Below the pieces are notes generated by a model. That model saw only the letters and a program-made list of their open reading frames with translations, made no database searches and was not told the DNA's origin. From NCBI GenBank assembly GCA_030167125.1, contig CP126531.1, positions 2,257,001 to 2,321,000 on the forward strand: a stretch of 64,000 bases of DNA, read 5' to 3'. Position 1 is the stretch's first letter. The number at the start of each line of letters is the position of its first letter. Of this stretch, positions 44,646 to 51,957 are shown piece by piece. The translations under genes were made by a program, and so were the position numbers. The DNA is from Rhodanobacteraceae bacterium (GTDB lineage Bacteria > Pseudomonadota > Gammaproteobacteria > Xanthomonadales > Rhodanobacteraceae).

Positions 44646-44983
44646 GGTAACGCAAGCCGGGATTGCCGTCATTCGAGGTTCTGCACCTGTTTACGAATTT
44701 TACACGTAGTCAATTGATACATAAGTATTTTTACAATTCCATCGCAGCGTAGGTACAACCATGGGTACAAGGTCATTTTTGTGTTCCTACATCAATTCAA
44801 CTGCCTTCCCGCCGAGACGGCAATCGTTGCGGCGAACTGCGAAGCGGTCAAGCAGCCGTGACACGGGCGCACTTCGAGTGAAGCGATGTCGCCAGTCACG
44901 ATGGCCGCTGAGTTGAAGCATCTAGCCCCGATGACAAAGTCGATCGGCGCGTTATCGAGTTCAACCTCAGCCATGCCCTACGC
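44646..44983. other. Gene-poor, locally AT-rich stretch at the edge of the metal island
   Basis: No convincing gene is seen. Bases about 44690-44785 are distinctly AT-rich (for example AATTTTACACGTAGTCAATT and ATAAGTATTTTTACAATTCC), unlike the surrounding GC-rich sequence. GGTACAA occurs twice, at 44752 and 44764. A 60-codon minus-strand frame at 44792-44974 has no recognisable features. Confidence 0.5.
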
Positions 44984-45130
44984 ATGCCGATCGATGCGTG
45001 CCAGTTCTTCTGGGACTGCCCGGCCTGCGGCACGTTGCTGAAGCGAAAACCCCGCGACTGTTGCATGTTCTGTTCTTGGCGGCGACATACCCTGCCGCCG
45101 GTGCAGGCGGAATGCCGCTGCTGTAGCTAG
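44984..45130 (+). CDS. Small Cys-rich GDCC-x-FCS-like protein upstream of arsR
   Basis: 48 residues from ATG at 44984 (MPIDACQFFWDCPACG); the frame is open a little upstream from 44912 without a better start. Seven cysteines occur in three groups: CPAC near residue 12, RDCCMFCS near 24-31, and CRCC before the stop. The RDCC-x-FCS block followed by PPVQ resembles the small GDCCVFCSYG...PP(I/V)Q proteins often found beside ars and mer genes; here the G is R and the Y-G is W-R. It may bind or sense thiophilic metals. Function unproven. It lies just before the arsR promoter. Confidence 0.5.
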   Translation: MPIDACQFFWDCPACGTLLKRKPRDCCMFCSWRRHTLPPVQAECRCCS

Positions 45131-45163
45131 AGGTAAAACTACCCCACATGACCGATTGCAGGC

Positions 45164-45191
45164 TTGACAGCTTCGCTTTTATTTCTATAAT
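45164..45191 (+). promoter_or_regulatory. Strong sigma-70-like promoter of the ars operon
   Basis: Consensus TTGACA (45164-45169), 16-bp spacer, consensus TATAAT (45186-45191). The predicted start point, about 7 bp further on, lies 2-3 bp before the arsR ATG at 45201. There is no Shine-Dalgarno sequence, so the mRNA is effectively leaderless. ArsR repression at this promoter is expected from the family. Confidence 0.75.
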
Positions 45192-45200
45192 TCTGCAACT

Positions 45201-45536
45201 ATGAAACAGAAAGAAGCCGTGCGTGCATTGGGTGCTCTGGCCCAGGACAGCCGTCTCGCCGCTTACCGCTTGCTGGTACAGGCCGGCGACGAGGGTCTGG
45301 CGGTGGGTGAAATCGGTGCGCGTTTGAAAGTGCCGGGCGCCACCCTGACCAGCCACCTCAACGTCCTGCGCAACGCCGGACTGGTGCGCGATGTGCGCGA
45401 GGGACGCAGCATCCGCTGCCGCGCCGACTATACGCGCATGAACGCGCTGCTCGCTTTCCTGACGGAGAACTGCTGCGGCAGCGATGCCGCTTCCTGTGCA
45501 CCAGCCTGCGTAACCACCCGGAGGAAACATCCATGA
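45201..45536 (+). CDS. arsR: ArsR-family metalloregulatory repressor
   Basis: 111 residues. Winged helix: EAVRALGALAQDSRLAAYRLLVQAGDEGLAVGEIGARLKVPGATLTSHLNVLRNAGLVRDVREGRSIRCRADY. Candidate As(III) ligands are the cysteines in the C-terminal NCCGSDAASCAPAC, not in helix 3 (no ELCVCDL-type motif), as in the type with C-terminal Cys sensing. It represses the operon until arsenite binds. It is co-transcribed with arsI, arsC and acr3; the stop overlaps the arsI start (ATGA). Confidence 0.92.
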   Translation: MKQKEAVRALGALAQDSRLAAYRLLVQAGDEGLAVGEIGARLKVPGATLTSHLNVLRNAGLVRDVREGRSIRCRADYTRMNALLAFLTENCCGSDAASCAPACVTTRRKHP

Positions 45537-45979
45537 AACGCTTCCACGTACACGTCAACGTCACCAACCTTGAAGACAGCATCGGTTTCTACTCAACCCT
45601 GTTCGGGACACAGCCGAGCGTGCGCAAGCCCGATTACGCCAAGTGGATGCTGGACGATCCGCGCGTAAATTTCGCGATCTCGCAACGCGAGCGCGCGCCC
45701 GGTGTGGATCACCTCGGCCTGCAGGCCGATGAGCCGCAAGAGCTGGAAGAAATCGGCAACCGCCTGACCGCGGCAGATGCGATCGCGCTGGCGGAACAAG
45801 GCACGACTTGCTGCTATGCGCATTCGGACAAGTATTGGGCCGAAGACCCGCAGGGTGTGCGTTGGGAAACCTTCCACACGCACGGCGAGGCGACCACATA
45901 TTCAGCCCCTGCGAAGGCATCGGATGTCTCTCATGCCGCATCGTGCTGCGGCCCAACCGGTGACAAGTGCGCGGCATGA
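45533..45979 (+). CDS. arsI: ArsI/CadI-family VOC metalloenzyme (probable C-As lyase)
   Basis: 148 residues of the vicinal-oxygen-chelate fold. MKRFHVHVNVTNLEDSIGFYSTLFG (His ligand near residue 5-7), GVDHLGLQ (His near 62), and the thiol pair in TTCCYAHSDKYWAEDPQGVRWETFHTHG, matching the CC motif of ArsI that binds methylarsenite, with the Glu ligand of WETF. ArsI cleaves the carbon-arsenic bond of methyl- and phenyl-arsenite using Fe(II) and O2; CadI-type homologues are less clear. A further C-terminal Cys group (SCCGPTGDKC) is present. Its stop overlaps the arsC start. Confidence 0.82.
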   Translation: MKRFHVHVNVTNLEDSIGFYSTLFGTQPSVRKPDYAKWMLDDPRVNFAISQRERAPGVDHLGLQADEPQELEEIGNRLTAADAIALAEQGTTCCYAHSDKYWAEDPQGVRWETFHTHGEATTYSAPAKASDVSHAASCCGPTGDKCAA

Positions 45980-46374
45980 AGCGAGTGTTGTTCGTCTGCG
46001 TCGAGAACGCTTGTCGTAGCCAGATGGCGGAAGCCTTTGCGAGGCGACTGGGCGCGGGCCGGTTCGAGGCGTACTCGGCGGGCTCGCGTCCGGCTGGCGG
46101 CGTGAATCCGCGGGCAGCAACGTTCATGGCCGAGCGTGGCTATGATTTGAGCGCGCATGGGTCGAAGCCGCTCTCTGCTTTCGAGGGGCAGTCCTTCGAC
46201 GCGGTGGTGACGATGGGTTGCGGCGACGCCTGCCCCTGGTTGCCGGCAGCGCGACGCGTGGACTGGACGCTGCCGGATCCGAAGGCACTCCCGGATGACG
46301 GGTTCCGCACGGTGCGCGATGAGATCGAACGCCGCGTGCAGCAATTGTTGTCGGAGATGGAAGCGTCGTCGTGA
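45976..46374 (+). CDS. arsC: Low-molecular-weight phosphatase-type arsenate reductase
   Basis: 132 residues from ATG at 45976, overlapping the arsI stop (ATGA). P-loop with catalytic Cys: VLFVCVENACRSQMAEAFAR. Other landmarks: EAYSAGSRPAGGVNPRA, and VVTMGCGDACPW with two further Cys of the relay, as in thioredoxin-coupled ArsC. DWTLPDPKALPDDGFRTVRDEIERRV ends the fold. It reduces arsenate to arsenite for export by the next gene. GTG start of acr3 overlaps its stop. Confidence 0.93.
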   Translation: MKRVLFVCVENACRSQMAEAFARRLGAGRFEAYSAGSRPAGGVNPRAATFMAERGYDLSAHGSKPLSAFEGQSFDAVVTMGCGDACPWLPAARRVDWTLPDPKALPDDGFRTVRDEIERRVQQLLSEMEASS

Positions 46375-47429
46375 GCGCAACGCTGCAAGAGACAGCGCCT
46401 GCGCCGCTGGGCGGTTTCGAACGTTGGCTCAGCCTGTGGGTGGTGCTGTGCATTGCCGCCGGCGTGGCGTTGGGACGGATCATACCGGGCGTGTTTCACG
46501 CGCTCGGCGGGTTCGAAGTCGCGCACATCAACCTCGCCGTTGGTGTACTGATCTGGGTGATGATCGTGCCGATGCTGATGCGCGTGGATTTCGGCGCGCT
46601 CGGTACGGTGCGGCGGCATTGGCGCGGCATGGGCATCACCTTGTTCGTCAACTGGGCGATCAAGCCCTTTTCGATGGCCTTGCTCGGTTGGATCTTCGTG
46701 CGGCACCTGTTTGCTGCATGGTTGCCGGCGGCGCAACTCGACAGTTACATTGCCGGACTGATCCTGCTGGCGGCGGCGCCGTGCACGGCGATGGTGTTCG
46801 TCTGGAGCCAGTTGGTGCGCGGCGAAGCGCACTTCACCCTGACCCAGGTGGCGCTCAACGACTCCATCATGGTGTTCGGTTTCGCGCCGATCGTGGCGCT
46901 GCTGCTTGGCGTCGCCGCGATCCATGTGCCATGGATGACCCTGCTGTTGTCGGTGCTGCTTTATATCGTGGTGCCGTTGGTGATCGCGCAGGTACTACGC
47001 AAGCATCTGTTGCGACGGGGCGCTGCAGCGCTCGGTGTGGCGCTCAAGCGCGCCCAGCCATGGACGCTGGTTGCGTTGCTGGCCACGCTGGTCTTGTTGT
47101 TCGGATTTCAAGGCGAGGCCATCCTGCATCAGCCGCTGGTGATCGTGTTGCTCGCGGTACCGATCACGCTACAGGTGCTGTTCAACGCGGCACTTGCCTA
47201 CGGCCTCAACCGCTGGCTGGGCGAAGCACATTGCGTGGCCGGTCCTTCGGCCTTGATCGGCGCCAGCAACTTCTTCGAACTCGCGGTGGCGACGGCGATC
47301 AGTTTGTTCGGCTTCACTTCCGGTGCCGCTTTGGCGACCGTGGTCGGCGTGCTGATCGAAGTCCCGGTCATGCTGGGCCTCGTCGCCGTAGTCAATCGCA
47401 GTCGCGGCTGGTACGAGGCACGCGCTTGA
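46371..47429 (+). CDS. acr3: Acr3-type arsenite efflux transporter
   Basis: 352 residues from GTG at 46371 (GTGA overlap with arsC), about ten membrane helices. Family marks: WVMIVPMLMRVDF, AAPCTAMVFVWSQL with the conserved helix-4 Cys needed for transport, GEAHFTLTQVALND, and GASNFFELAVATAISLFG. This is the Acr3 family (bile/arsenite/riboflavin), not the unrelated ArsB. It expels As(III) by a proton gradient. It converges with the MerR-like gene. Confidence 0.95.
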   Translation: MSATLQETAPAPLGGFERWLSLWVVLCIAAGVALGRIIPGVFHALGGFEVAHINLAVGVLIWVMIVPMLMRVDFGALGTVRRHWRGMGITLFVNWAIKPFSMALLGWIFVRHLFAAWLPAAQLDSYIAGLILLAAAPCTAMVFVWSQLVRGEAHFTLTQVALNDSIMVFGFAPIVALLLGVAAIHVPWMTLLLSVLLYIVVPLVIAQVLRKHLLRRGAAALGVALKRAQPWTLVALLATLVLLFGFQGEAILHQPLVIVLLAVPITLQVLFNAALAYGLNRWLGEAHCVAGPSALIGASNFFELAVATAISLFGFTSGAALATVVGVLIEVPVMLGLVAVVNRSRGWYEARA

Positions 47430-47448
47430 CGCTTGAGGTCGCAGCGCG

Positions 47449-47868
47449 TCAGGGACCTGAACTGCTTGCATCTGCCGCTGCCAACGCTTCCATCAGCGGG
47501 CAGCGCGCTTTGCTTTGTTTGCCATGAGGCTGCTCGACGAGCACGGCCAGTGCCCGCTCGATGCGGCGCAGGTGCTTGATGCGTTGACACACGATCGCAA
47601 GCTTGCGGACTCCGATGCGCTCCGCGTCGCGACCGTTTTGGCCGTGTTCCAGTGTGAGCAGGTCCGCGACTTCGTCGAGATCGAATCCGAGCGCCTGCGC
47701 GTTCTTGATGAAACGCAAGCGGTGGACATGGGCTTCCTCGTAACGGCGAGTGCCACTTGTTGACCGATACGGCTCTGCAGACAACCCGCGCCGTTGATAG
47801 TAGCGAATGGTTTCGACATGGACACCCACGGCCGTGGCCAGCGCGCCAATCGTATAGGTCGTGAGCAT
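47449..47868 (-). CDS. MerR-family regulator of mercury type with lost Hg ligands
   Basis: 139 residues from ATG at 47868. HTH TIGALATAVGVHVETIRYYQRRGL and dimer-helix RRYEEAHVHRLRFIKNAQALGFDLDEVADLLTLEHG closely match Hg-type MerR. By alignment to known MerR, Cys82 becomes Gly79, Cys117 becomes Pro114, and only Cys126 remains (Cys123 in ARCPL); a new Cys94 appears (IVCQRI). Hg(II) is therefore unlikely as effector. A near-canonical mer operator overlaps its start and points to the downstream CDF gene. Another cation or a redox signal is possible. Confidence 0.85.
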   Translation of the reverse strand: MLTTYTIGALATAVGVHVETIRYYQRRGLSAEPYRSTSGTRRYEEAHVHRLRFIKNAQALGFDLDEVADLLTLEHGQNGRDAERIGVRKLAIVCQRIKHLRRIERALAVLVEQPHGKQSKARCPLMEALAAADASSSGP

Positions 47869-47898
47869 TGACGCCCGTATCGAGTACGGAAGCAAGCT
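47868..47898 (+). promoter_or_regulatory. mer-type operator/promoter with 19-bp spacer
   Basis: TTGACG (47868-47873), a 19-bp spacer and CAAGCT (47893-47898). The spacer holds the dyad CCGTA-TCGAG-TACGG and ends GGAAG, close to the PmerT promoter of Tn501-type operons. The overlong spacer is the hallmark of MerR-activated promoters. It reads rightward toward the CDF gene and shares bases with the MerR-like start codon. Confidence 0.75.
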
Positions 47899-47979
47899 TA
47901 CCCCTTGAACGATTCCTATGAATGCGTGCTCAGGTCACAAAATCATCGGAGTCTCGCGGACATGGGAGTAAGCGGCCGC

Positions 47980-48014
47980 CGTGATTGTGTAACGCGCGCA
48001 GCCGTTCGTAGCAT
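47980..48014 (+). promoter_or_regulatory. Second promoter ahead of the CDF gene, shared motif copy 1
   Basis: CGTGATTGTGTAAC (47980-47993), identical in 14 bases to 49073-49086. Read as TTGTGT (47985-47990), 18-bp spacer, TAGCAT (48009-48014), 28 bp before the start. Probably a coregulated promoter for CDF and czc units. Confidence 0.55.
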
Positions 48015-48041
48015 CGAATATCGATCCGACATTCGAAACCC

Positions 48042-48998
48042 ATGCGCGCGCACGACCATTCCGACGATCACAGCCACGATGGCAATAGCCATCAAGGCCA
48101 CAGCCACGGCGTCAGCCCCAACGCGGACAAGCGCTGGCTGACGCTCGCACTGGCGCTGCTGCTCGCCTTCATGGTGGCCGAAGTGATCGTCGGCATCATG
48201 GCGAGATCGCTGGCGCTGATTTCCGATGCCGGCCACATGCTGACCGACGTGGGCTCGATTGCGCTGGCGCTGTTCGCGATCCGGATGGCCGCGCGGCCCG
48301 CGCGCGGCCGCTACACCTTCGGCTTCAAGCGCGTGGAAATCCTGAGCGCACAGGCCAACGGGCTCACCCTGCTGGTACTTGCCGCATGGTTCGTGTACGA
48401 AGCGATCCAGCGTCTGATCTCGCCGCCGCCAGTGCAAGGCTCGTTGATGACGCTTGTGGCGATCGCCGGCATCGTGGTCAATCTGGCCGTGATCTGGATC
48501 ATGGGCAAGGCGAACCGGCAAAGCCTCAACATCCAGGGCAGCTACGCACACATCCTCAACGATCTTTACGCGTTCATCGCCACCGCGGTGGCCGGCGCGA
48601 TCATTTGGCTCACCGGTTGGGACCGGGCCGACGCGATCGCCGCCTTGGTGGTCGCGGCATTGATGTTGAAAGCCGGATTGGAATTGGTGCGTGATTCGGG
48701 GCGCATTTTCCTCGAAGCGTCGCCGAAGAATCTCGATCCCGCTGCGGTGCGTGCATCGATCCTCGCCACCAACGGCGTGACCGGCATCAACGATCTGCAT
48801 ATCTGGGAAGTGACATCGGGTTTCCCGGCGCTGGCCGCGCATGTCTTCGTGCGTCCGGAGGACGACTGCCACGACAAACGCCGCGAACTGGAAACCATGC
48901 TGCAGGACAGCTATCGCATCGAACACGCCACCTTGCAGATGGATCATGCTCGCGACGGTTCCGCACTGATCGCCGGATGCAAACACGATGAGGCATGA
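48042..48998 (+). CDS. czcD: Cation diffusion facilitator (CzcD/ZitB-like) zinc/cadmium/cobalt exporter
   Basis: 318 residues. His/Asp-rich N-terminus (MRAHDHSDDHSHDGNSHQGHSHG). Six membrane helices with the transport sites SDAGHMLTD (helix 2) and SYAHILNDLYAF (helix 5), the HxxxD pairs of zinc CDFs, then the cytoplasmic dimerisation domain (about 215-318: INDLHIWEVTSGFPALAAHVFV). It exports Zn, Cd or Co from the cytoplasm by proton antiport. It is preceded by two promoter-like elements and divergent from the MerR-like gene. The symbol reflects family only. Confidence 0.92.
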   Translation: MRAHDHSDDHSHDGNSHQGHSHGVSPNADKRWLTLALALLLAFMVAEVIVGIMARSLALISDAGHMLTDVGSIALALFAIRMAARPARGRYTFGFKRVEILSAQANGLTLLVLAAWFVYEAIQRLISPPPVQGSLMTLVAIAGIVVNLAVIWIMGKANRQSLNIQGSYAHILNDLYAFIATAVAGAIIWLTGWDRADAIAALVVAALMLKAGLELVRDSGRIFLEASPKNLDPAAVRASILATNGVTGINDLHIWEVTSGFPALAAHVFVRPEDDCHDKRRELETMLQDSYRIEHATLQMDHARDGSALIAGCKHDEA

Positions 48999-49072
48999 GC
49001 CGACGCCAATGAACTTTCAAGCCACTGTCAGGTCATTCCCTGCCAGCGCGATGTGTCTTGAAAGCGAGGCTT

Positions 49073-49106
49073 CGTGATTGTGTAACAGCGACCTCCTCCC
49101 TAACAT
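49073..49106 (+). promoter_or_regulatory. Promoter ahead of the czc operon, shared motif copy 2
   Basis: CGTGATTGTGTAAC (49073-49086), TTGTGT (49078-49083), 17-bp spacer, TAACAT (49101-49106), 27 bp before the first czc gene. It matches the motif upstream of the CDF gene in 14 consecutive bases and in the CATCG just after the -10 box. Confidence 0.6.
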
Positions 49107-49133
49107 CGTCCGGATGATTGCGACCCTGCAACC

Positions 49134-49493
49134 ATGCTGAACCGCCTGCGCCGCCATCGTTGGCTGTGGGCACTTGCCTTGACCGTGCTGTCGTTCAAGC
49201 TGGTCGCGGGCACCGTTTGCCTGAACGATACGACAGCCAATCAGCATGCGGCATCCGTGGCGACGATCACTGCTACGCAATCCGTGGCCAATCCTTCCTT
49301 CGACGACAACGGGAATGCCTGCCTGCTCGGCGAAACGGGCGGTTGTCATTGCACGTGCGCAGAAACCCTGCCGGTGCCGGTGACGTTGTCGCTGCATATC
49401 GCGCCGGTCGAAGCGCCTTCCGCTTTCCATGTCCCCGCCTACGGATTCTCGCCCGCCCGGGCCGGTCCGCTGCTGCGCCCACCCATCGCCTGA
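49134..49493 (+). CDS. Small secreted Cys-rich protein at the head of the czc operon (CzcI-like)
   Basis: 119 residues. N-terminal basic region then a hydrophobic stretch (WLWALALTVLSFKLVAG) consistent with an export signal or anchor. Cysteines occur at TVCLND, NACLL and in GCHCTCAE, suitable for metal binding. The C-terminus is Pro-rich (FSPARAGPLLRPPIA). Position and size match CzcI, a small periplasmic regulator at the start of czcICBA operons; sequence similarity cannot be checked here. It ends 71 bp before the TolC-like gene. Confidence 0.6.
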   Translation: MLNRLRRHRWLWALALTVLSFKLVAGTVCLNDTTANQHAASVATITATQSVANPSFDDNGNACLLGETGGCHCTCAETLPVPVTLSLHIAPVEAPSAFHVPAYGFSPARAGPLLRPPIA

Positions 49494-49564
49494 AAACCGT
49501 TTCATTTCGCGACTGACTGCCTCGTGCGGTCGTCGTGCCGTGACCGTTTTCAGGAGATTCCTGC

Positions 49565-50860
49565 ATGTCTGTTTTGCGTTCGGTGCCGTTGGGCGCCGCG
49601 TGTCTGCTGTGGTGTGCGGCAGCCTTGGCTGTTCCAGGCAGCCTCGCTTCGCTACCTTCACCTTCCTCTGCTGCACCACCCACGCTCGCGGCGCCCGTGT
49701 CGCTGCGCTCCGCGGTGCTGGAAATCTGGAACAAGAGTCCGGAAGTACAAGCCGCCGCCGCCGAACTTGAAGCGGCGCGCGCGCGCGCCCGTGCCGCCGC
49801 CCGTCCCGTCTACAACCCGTCGCTGACGGCGGATGCCGAGAACGCCGACCTGAACCGCCGCACCGTCGGCATCAGTCTGCCGCTGGATCTCTCCGGCAAA
49901 CGCCGTGCGCGCGAAGGCCAGGGCGATGCTGATTTGCGCGCGGGCGAAGCGGGGTACGCGCTGCAACGCATCGACGTTGCCTCGCGCTGGCTGAAAGCAT
50001 GGTCGGATGTGGCGCTGACGGCGCGCCAGAGGGAACTTGGCCAACGCCGCGTGGAAATGATGCAACGCTTTGACGAGCTGGCCGCGCAACGGTTGAAGCT
50101 CGGCGACATCAGCAGCCCGGAGCGCGATCTCGCCGCGTTGGCGCTGGGCGAGGCGCAGGCGCAACAGGCCGCACTCACCGGCAAGGAGGCGGCGGCGCGC
50201 GCGACGTTGCAGGCCATCGCCGGGGCCGCCGCCGCGCCGCCGACGTTGCCGGAAGGATTGCCGCCGCAGGCCGGTGGCGTCGTTGCACGGCCGATCGACG
50301 AACTGCCCCAATTGCGTCTGGCGCGCGCCCGGCAAGCCAGCGCGCAAGCCGGCGTGCGCGTGGCGCAGAGGGCGCGCATTCCGGACCCGACGCTCAGCCT
50401 GACCGGCGGCGAGGTACGGGTGGGCACGGTACGTGACAACGTGATCGGCCTTTCTGTCTCGATCCCGCTGCCGGTGTTCAACAACGGCAGCGCCGAGGTT
50501 GATGCGGCGAGGGCCGATGCGGACGCCGCCGCGGCGAACGCGCAGGCGCAACGGTTGCGGTTGCGTTCGGGGTTGGAAGAAGCGCGTACCCGCTATGCGG
50601 CGCTGCGTTCGGCAGACGCCGCCTTTCACAGCGGCCGCGCTGCGGCTTTCGCGGATCGCACGGCCTTGCTCGAAAAGCTCTGGCGTGCGGGCGAAATCAG
50701 TACGTCCGATTACCTCGTCCAGCTCAAGGAAAGCCTCAATACCGCGCTGACGGGGCTGGAACTCAAGAGCCAAGCCTGGCAGGCATGGTTCGACTACCTC
50801 ACCGCCGCTGGCCGTCTCAACGACTGGATCGATGGACGCACACAGGATATTCCGCGATGA
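49565..50860 (+). CDS. czcC: TolC-family outer-membrane factor CzcC
   Basis: 431 residues with a signal peptide (cut near residue 22). Duplicated OEP domains with coiled-coil helices: LRSAVLEIWNKSPEVQAAAAELEAARARARAA and LARARQASAQAGVRVAQRARIPDPTLSLTGG. The YNPSLTADAEN segment starts the first beta-hairpin. It is the outer-membrane channel of the czc pump. The czcB ATG overlaps its stop. Confidence 0.9.
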   Translation: MSVLRSVPLGAACLLWCAAALAVPGSLASLPSPSSAAPPTLAAPVSLRSAVLEIWNKSPEVQAAAAELEAARARARAAARPVYNPSLTADAENADLNRRTVGISLPLDLSGKRRAREGQGDADLRAGEAGYALQRIDVASRWLKAWSDVALTARQRELGQRRVEMMQRFDELAAQRLKLGDISSPERDLAALALGEAQAQQAALTGKEAAARATLQAIAGAAAAPPTLPEGLPPQAGGVVARPIDELPQLRLARARQASAQAGVRVAQRARIPDPTLSLTGGEVRVGTVRDNVIGLSVSIPLPVFNNGSAEVDAARADADAAAANAQAQRLRLRSGLEEARTRYAALRSADAAFHSGRAAAFADRTALLEKLWRAGEISTSDYLVQLKESLNTALTGLELKSQAWQAWFDYLTAAGRLNDWIDGRTQDIPR

Positions 50861-51957
50861 ACTCACGTATTTCGATATGCCGTTCGGCCGCGTTCGCGCT
50901 GCTCACGCTGGCGTTGGCGCACCCGGTCCTGGCGCAGGAACCGGCGCCGGCCAATCCGCTGGCGCTGGATGCCAAAGCCATCAAGGATGCCGGTATCGTG
51001 CTCGACAAGGCGGCCGTTCGCCCCATCACCGACGAATTGAAAGCGCCCGGCGAAGTGAAGGCGGACGCCTACTCGACCGTGCTGGTATCGCCACGCGTGG
51101 AATCGCAGGTGCTGGCGCGCAAGGCCAAGCTGGGTGACGTGGTCAAGGCCGGCAACCCGCTGGTGGTGCTTTCCAGCGTGCAGGTTGCCGAAACGCAAGG
51201 CGCGCTGATCGTGGCGGAGCAGGACTGGCGGCGCATCGCCGCACTCGGTCCGCAGGCGGTCTCGGCACGCCGCTACAACGAAGCCAAGGTCGCACGCGAT
51301 CAGGCGCGCGCCAAGTTGCGCGCCTTCGGGTTGTCCGAAGGCCAGATCACGGCACTGTTGCGCAAGGGCTCGGCGCGTGCGGACGGCAGTTACGAATTGC
51401 TTGCGCCATCCGACGGCCGCGTGACCACCGACGAGTTCCTGACCGGCGAGCGCGTCGAGCCGGGCCGCACGCTGTTCACCTTGGTCAAGGAAGACACCGT
51501 GTGGGTCGAGGCACAGCTTTCACCCGCCGAAGCCGAGCGCGTGCAGGCCGGCGGCGGTGTGCGCGTGCTGGCGCATGACGCTTCGCTGCCCGGCACCGTC
51601 GTGCAACGCTCGCACCAGACCAACGAGCGCACCCGCACGGTGCCAGTGCGCATCGAAGTCAACAATGAAAAGGATCTGCTGCATCCGGGCGAGCTGGTCG
51701 AAGCGCGTCTCGCCGTCGGCGGCACCACGAAGCAGCTCGCGGTGCCCGCGGCGGCGGTGGTGCTCCTGCAAAACCAAACCACGGTATTCCTCGCCAAAGG
51801 CAATGGGCGTTTCGAACCCGCACCGGTGGTGGCTGGGGATACCCGCGACGGCTGGACGGTCATCAAGCAGGGCTTGAAAGCCGGCGACAGCTATGTGCGC
51901 AAGGGCGCGTTCGCACTGAAGGCGCGCTTGCTGCGTTCGCAGTTGGGAGAAGAGTGA
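50857..51957 (+). CDS. czcB: HME-RND periplasmic adaptor CzcB
   Basis: 366 residues from MNSRISICRSAAFALLTLALAHPVLAQE, a cleavable signal. Adaptor architecture: AGIVLDKAAVRPITDELKAPGEVKAD, PRVESQVLARKAKLGDVVKAGNPLVVLSSVQVAETQGALIVAEQDWRR, APSDGRVTTDEFLTGERVEPGRTLFTLV, and a short membrane-proximal domain. No His-rich insert is visible. It bridges CzcA and CzcC. The stop and the czcA start share a base (TGATG). Confidence 0.9.
   Translation: MNSRISICRSAAFALLTLALAHPVLAQEPAPANPLALDAKAIKDAGIVLDKAAVRPITDELKAPGEVKADAYSTVLVSPRVESQVLARKAKLGDVVKAGNPLVVLSSVQVAETQGALIVAEQDWRRIAALGPQAVSARRYNEAKVARDQARAKLRAFGLSEGQITALLRKGSARADGSYELLAPSDGRVTTDEFLTGERVEPGRTLFTLVKEDTVWVEAQLSPAEAERVQAGGGVRVLAHDASLPGTVVQRSHQTNERTRTVPVRIEVNNEKDLLHPGELVEARLAVGGTTKQLAVPAAAVVLLQNQTTVFLAKGNGRFEPAPVVAGDTRDGWTVIKQGLKAGDSYVRKGAFALKARLLRSQLGEE

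Noticed and set aside
44792..44974. 60-codon minus-strand ORF before the ars genes
   Set aside because: No ribosome site, motif or partner; it overlaps the upstream part of the Cys-rich small gene on the other strand.
47905..48141. Plus-strand ORF in the CDF leader
   Set aside because: It overlaps the CDF start in another frame, and its C-terminal part is Thr/Ala-rich shadow sequence; both promoter elements lie here instead.
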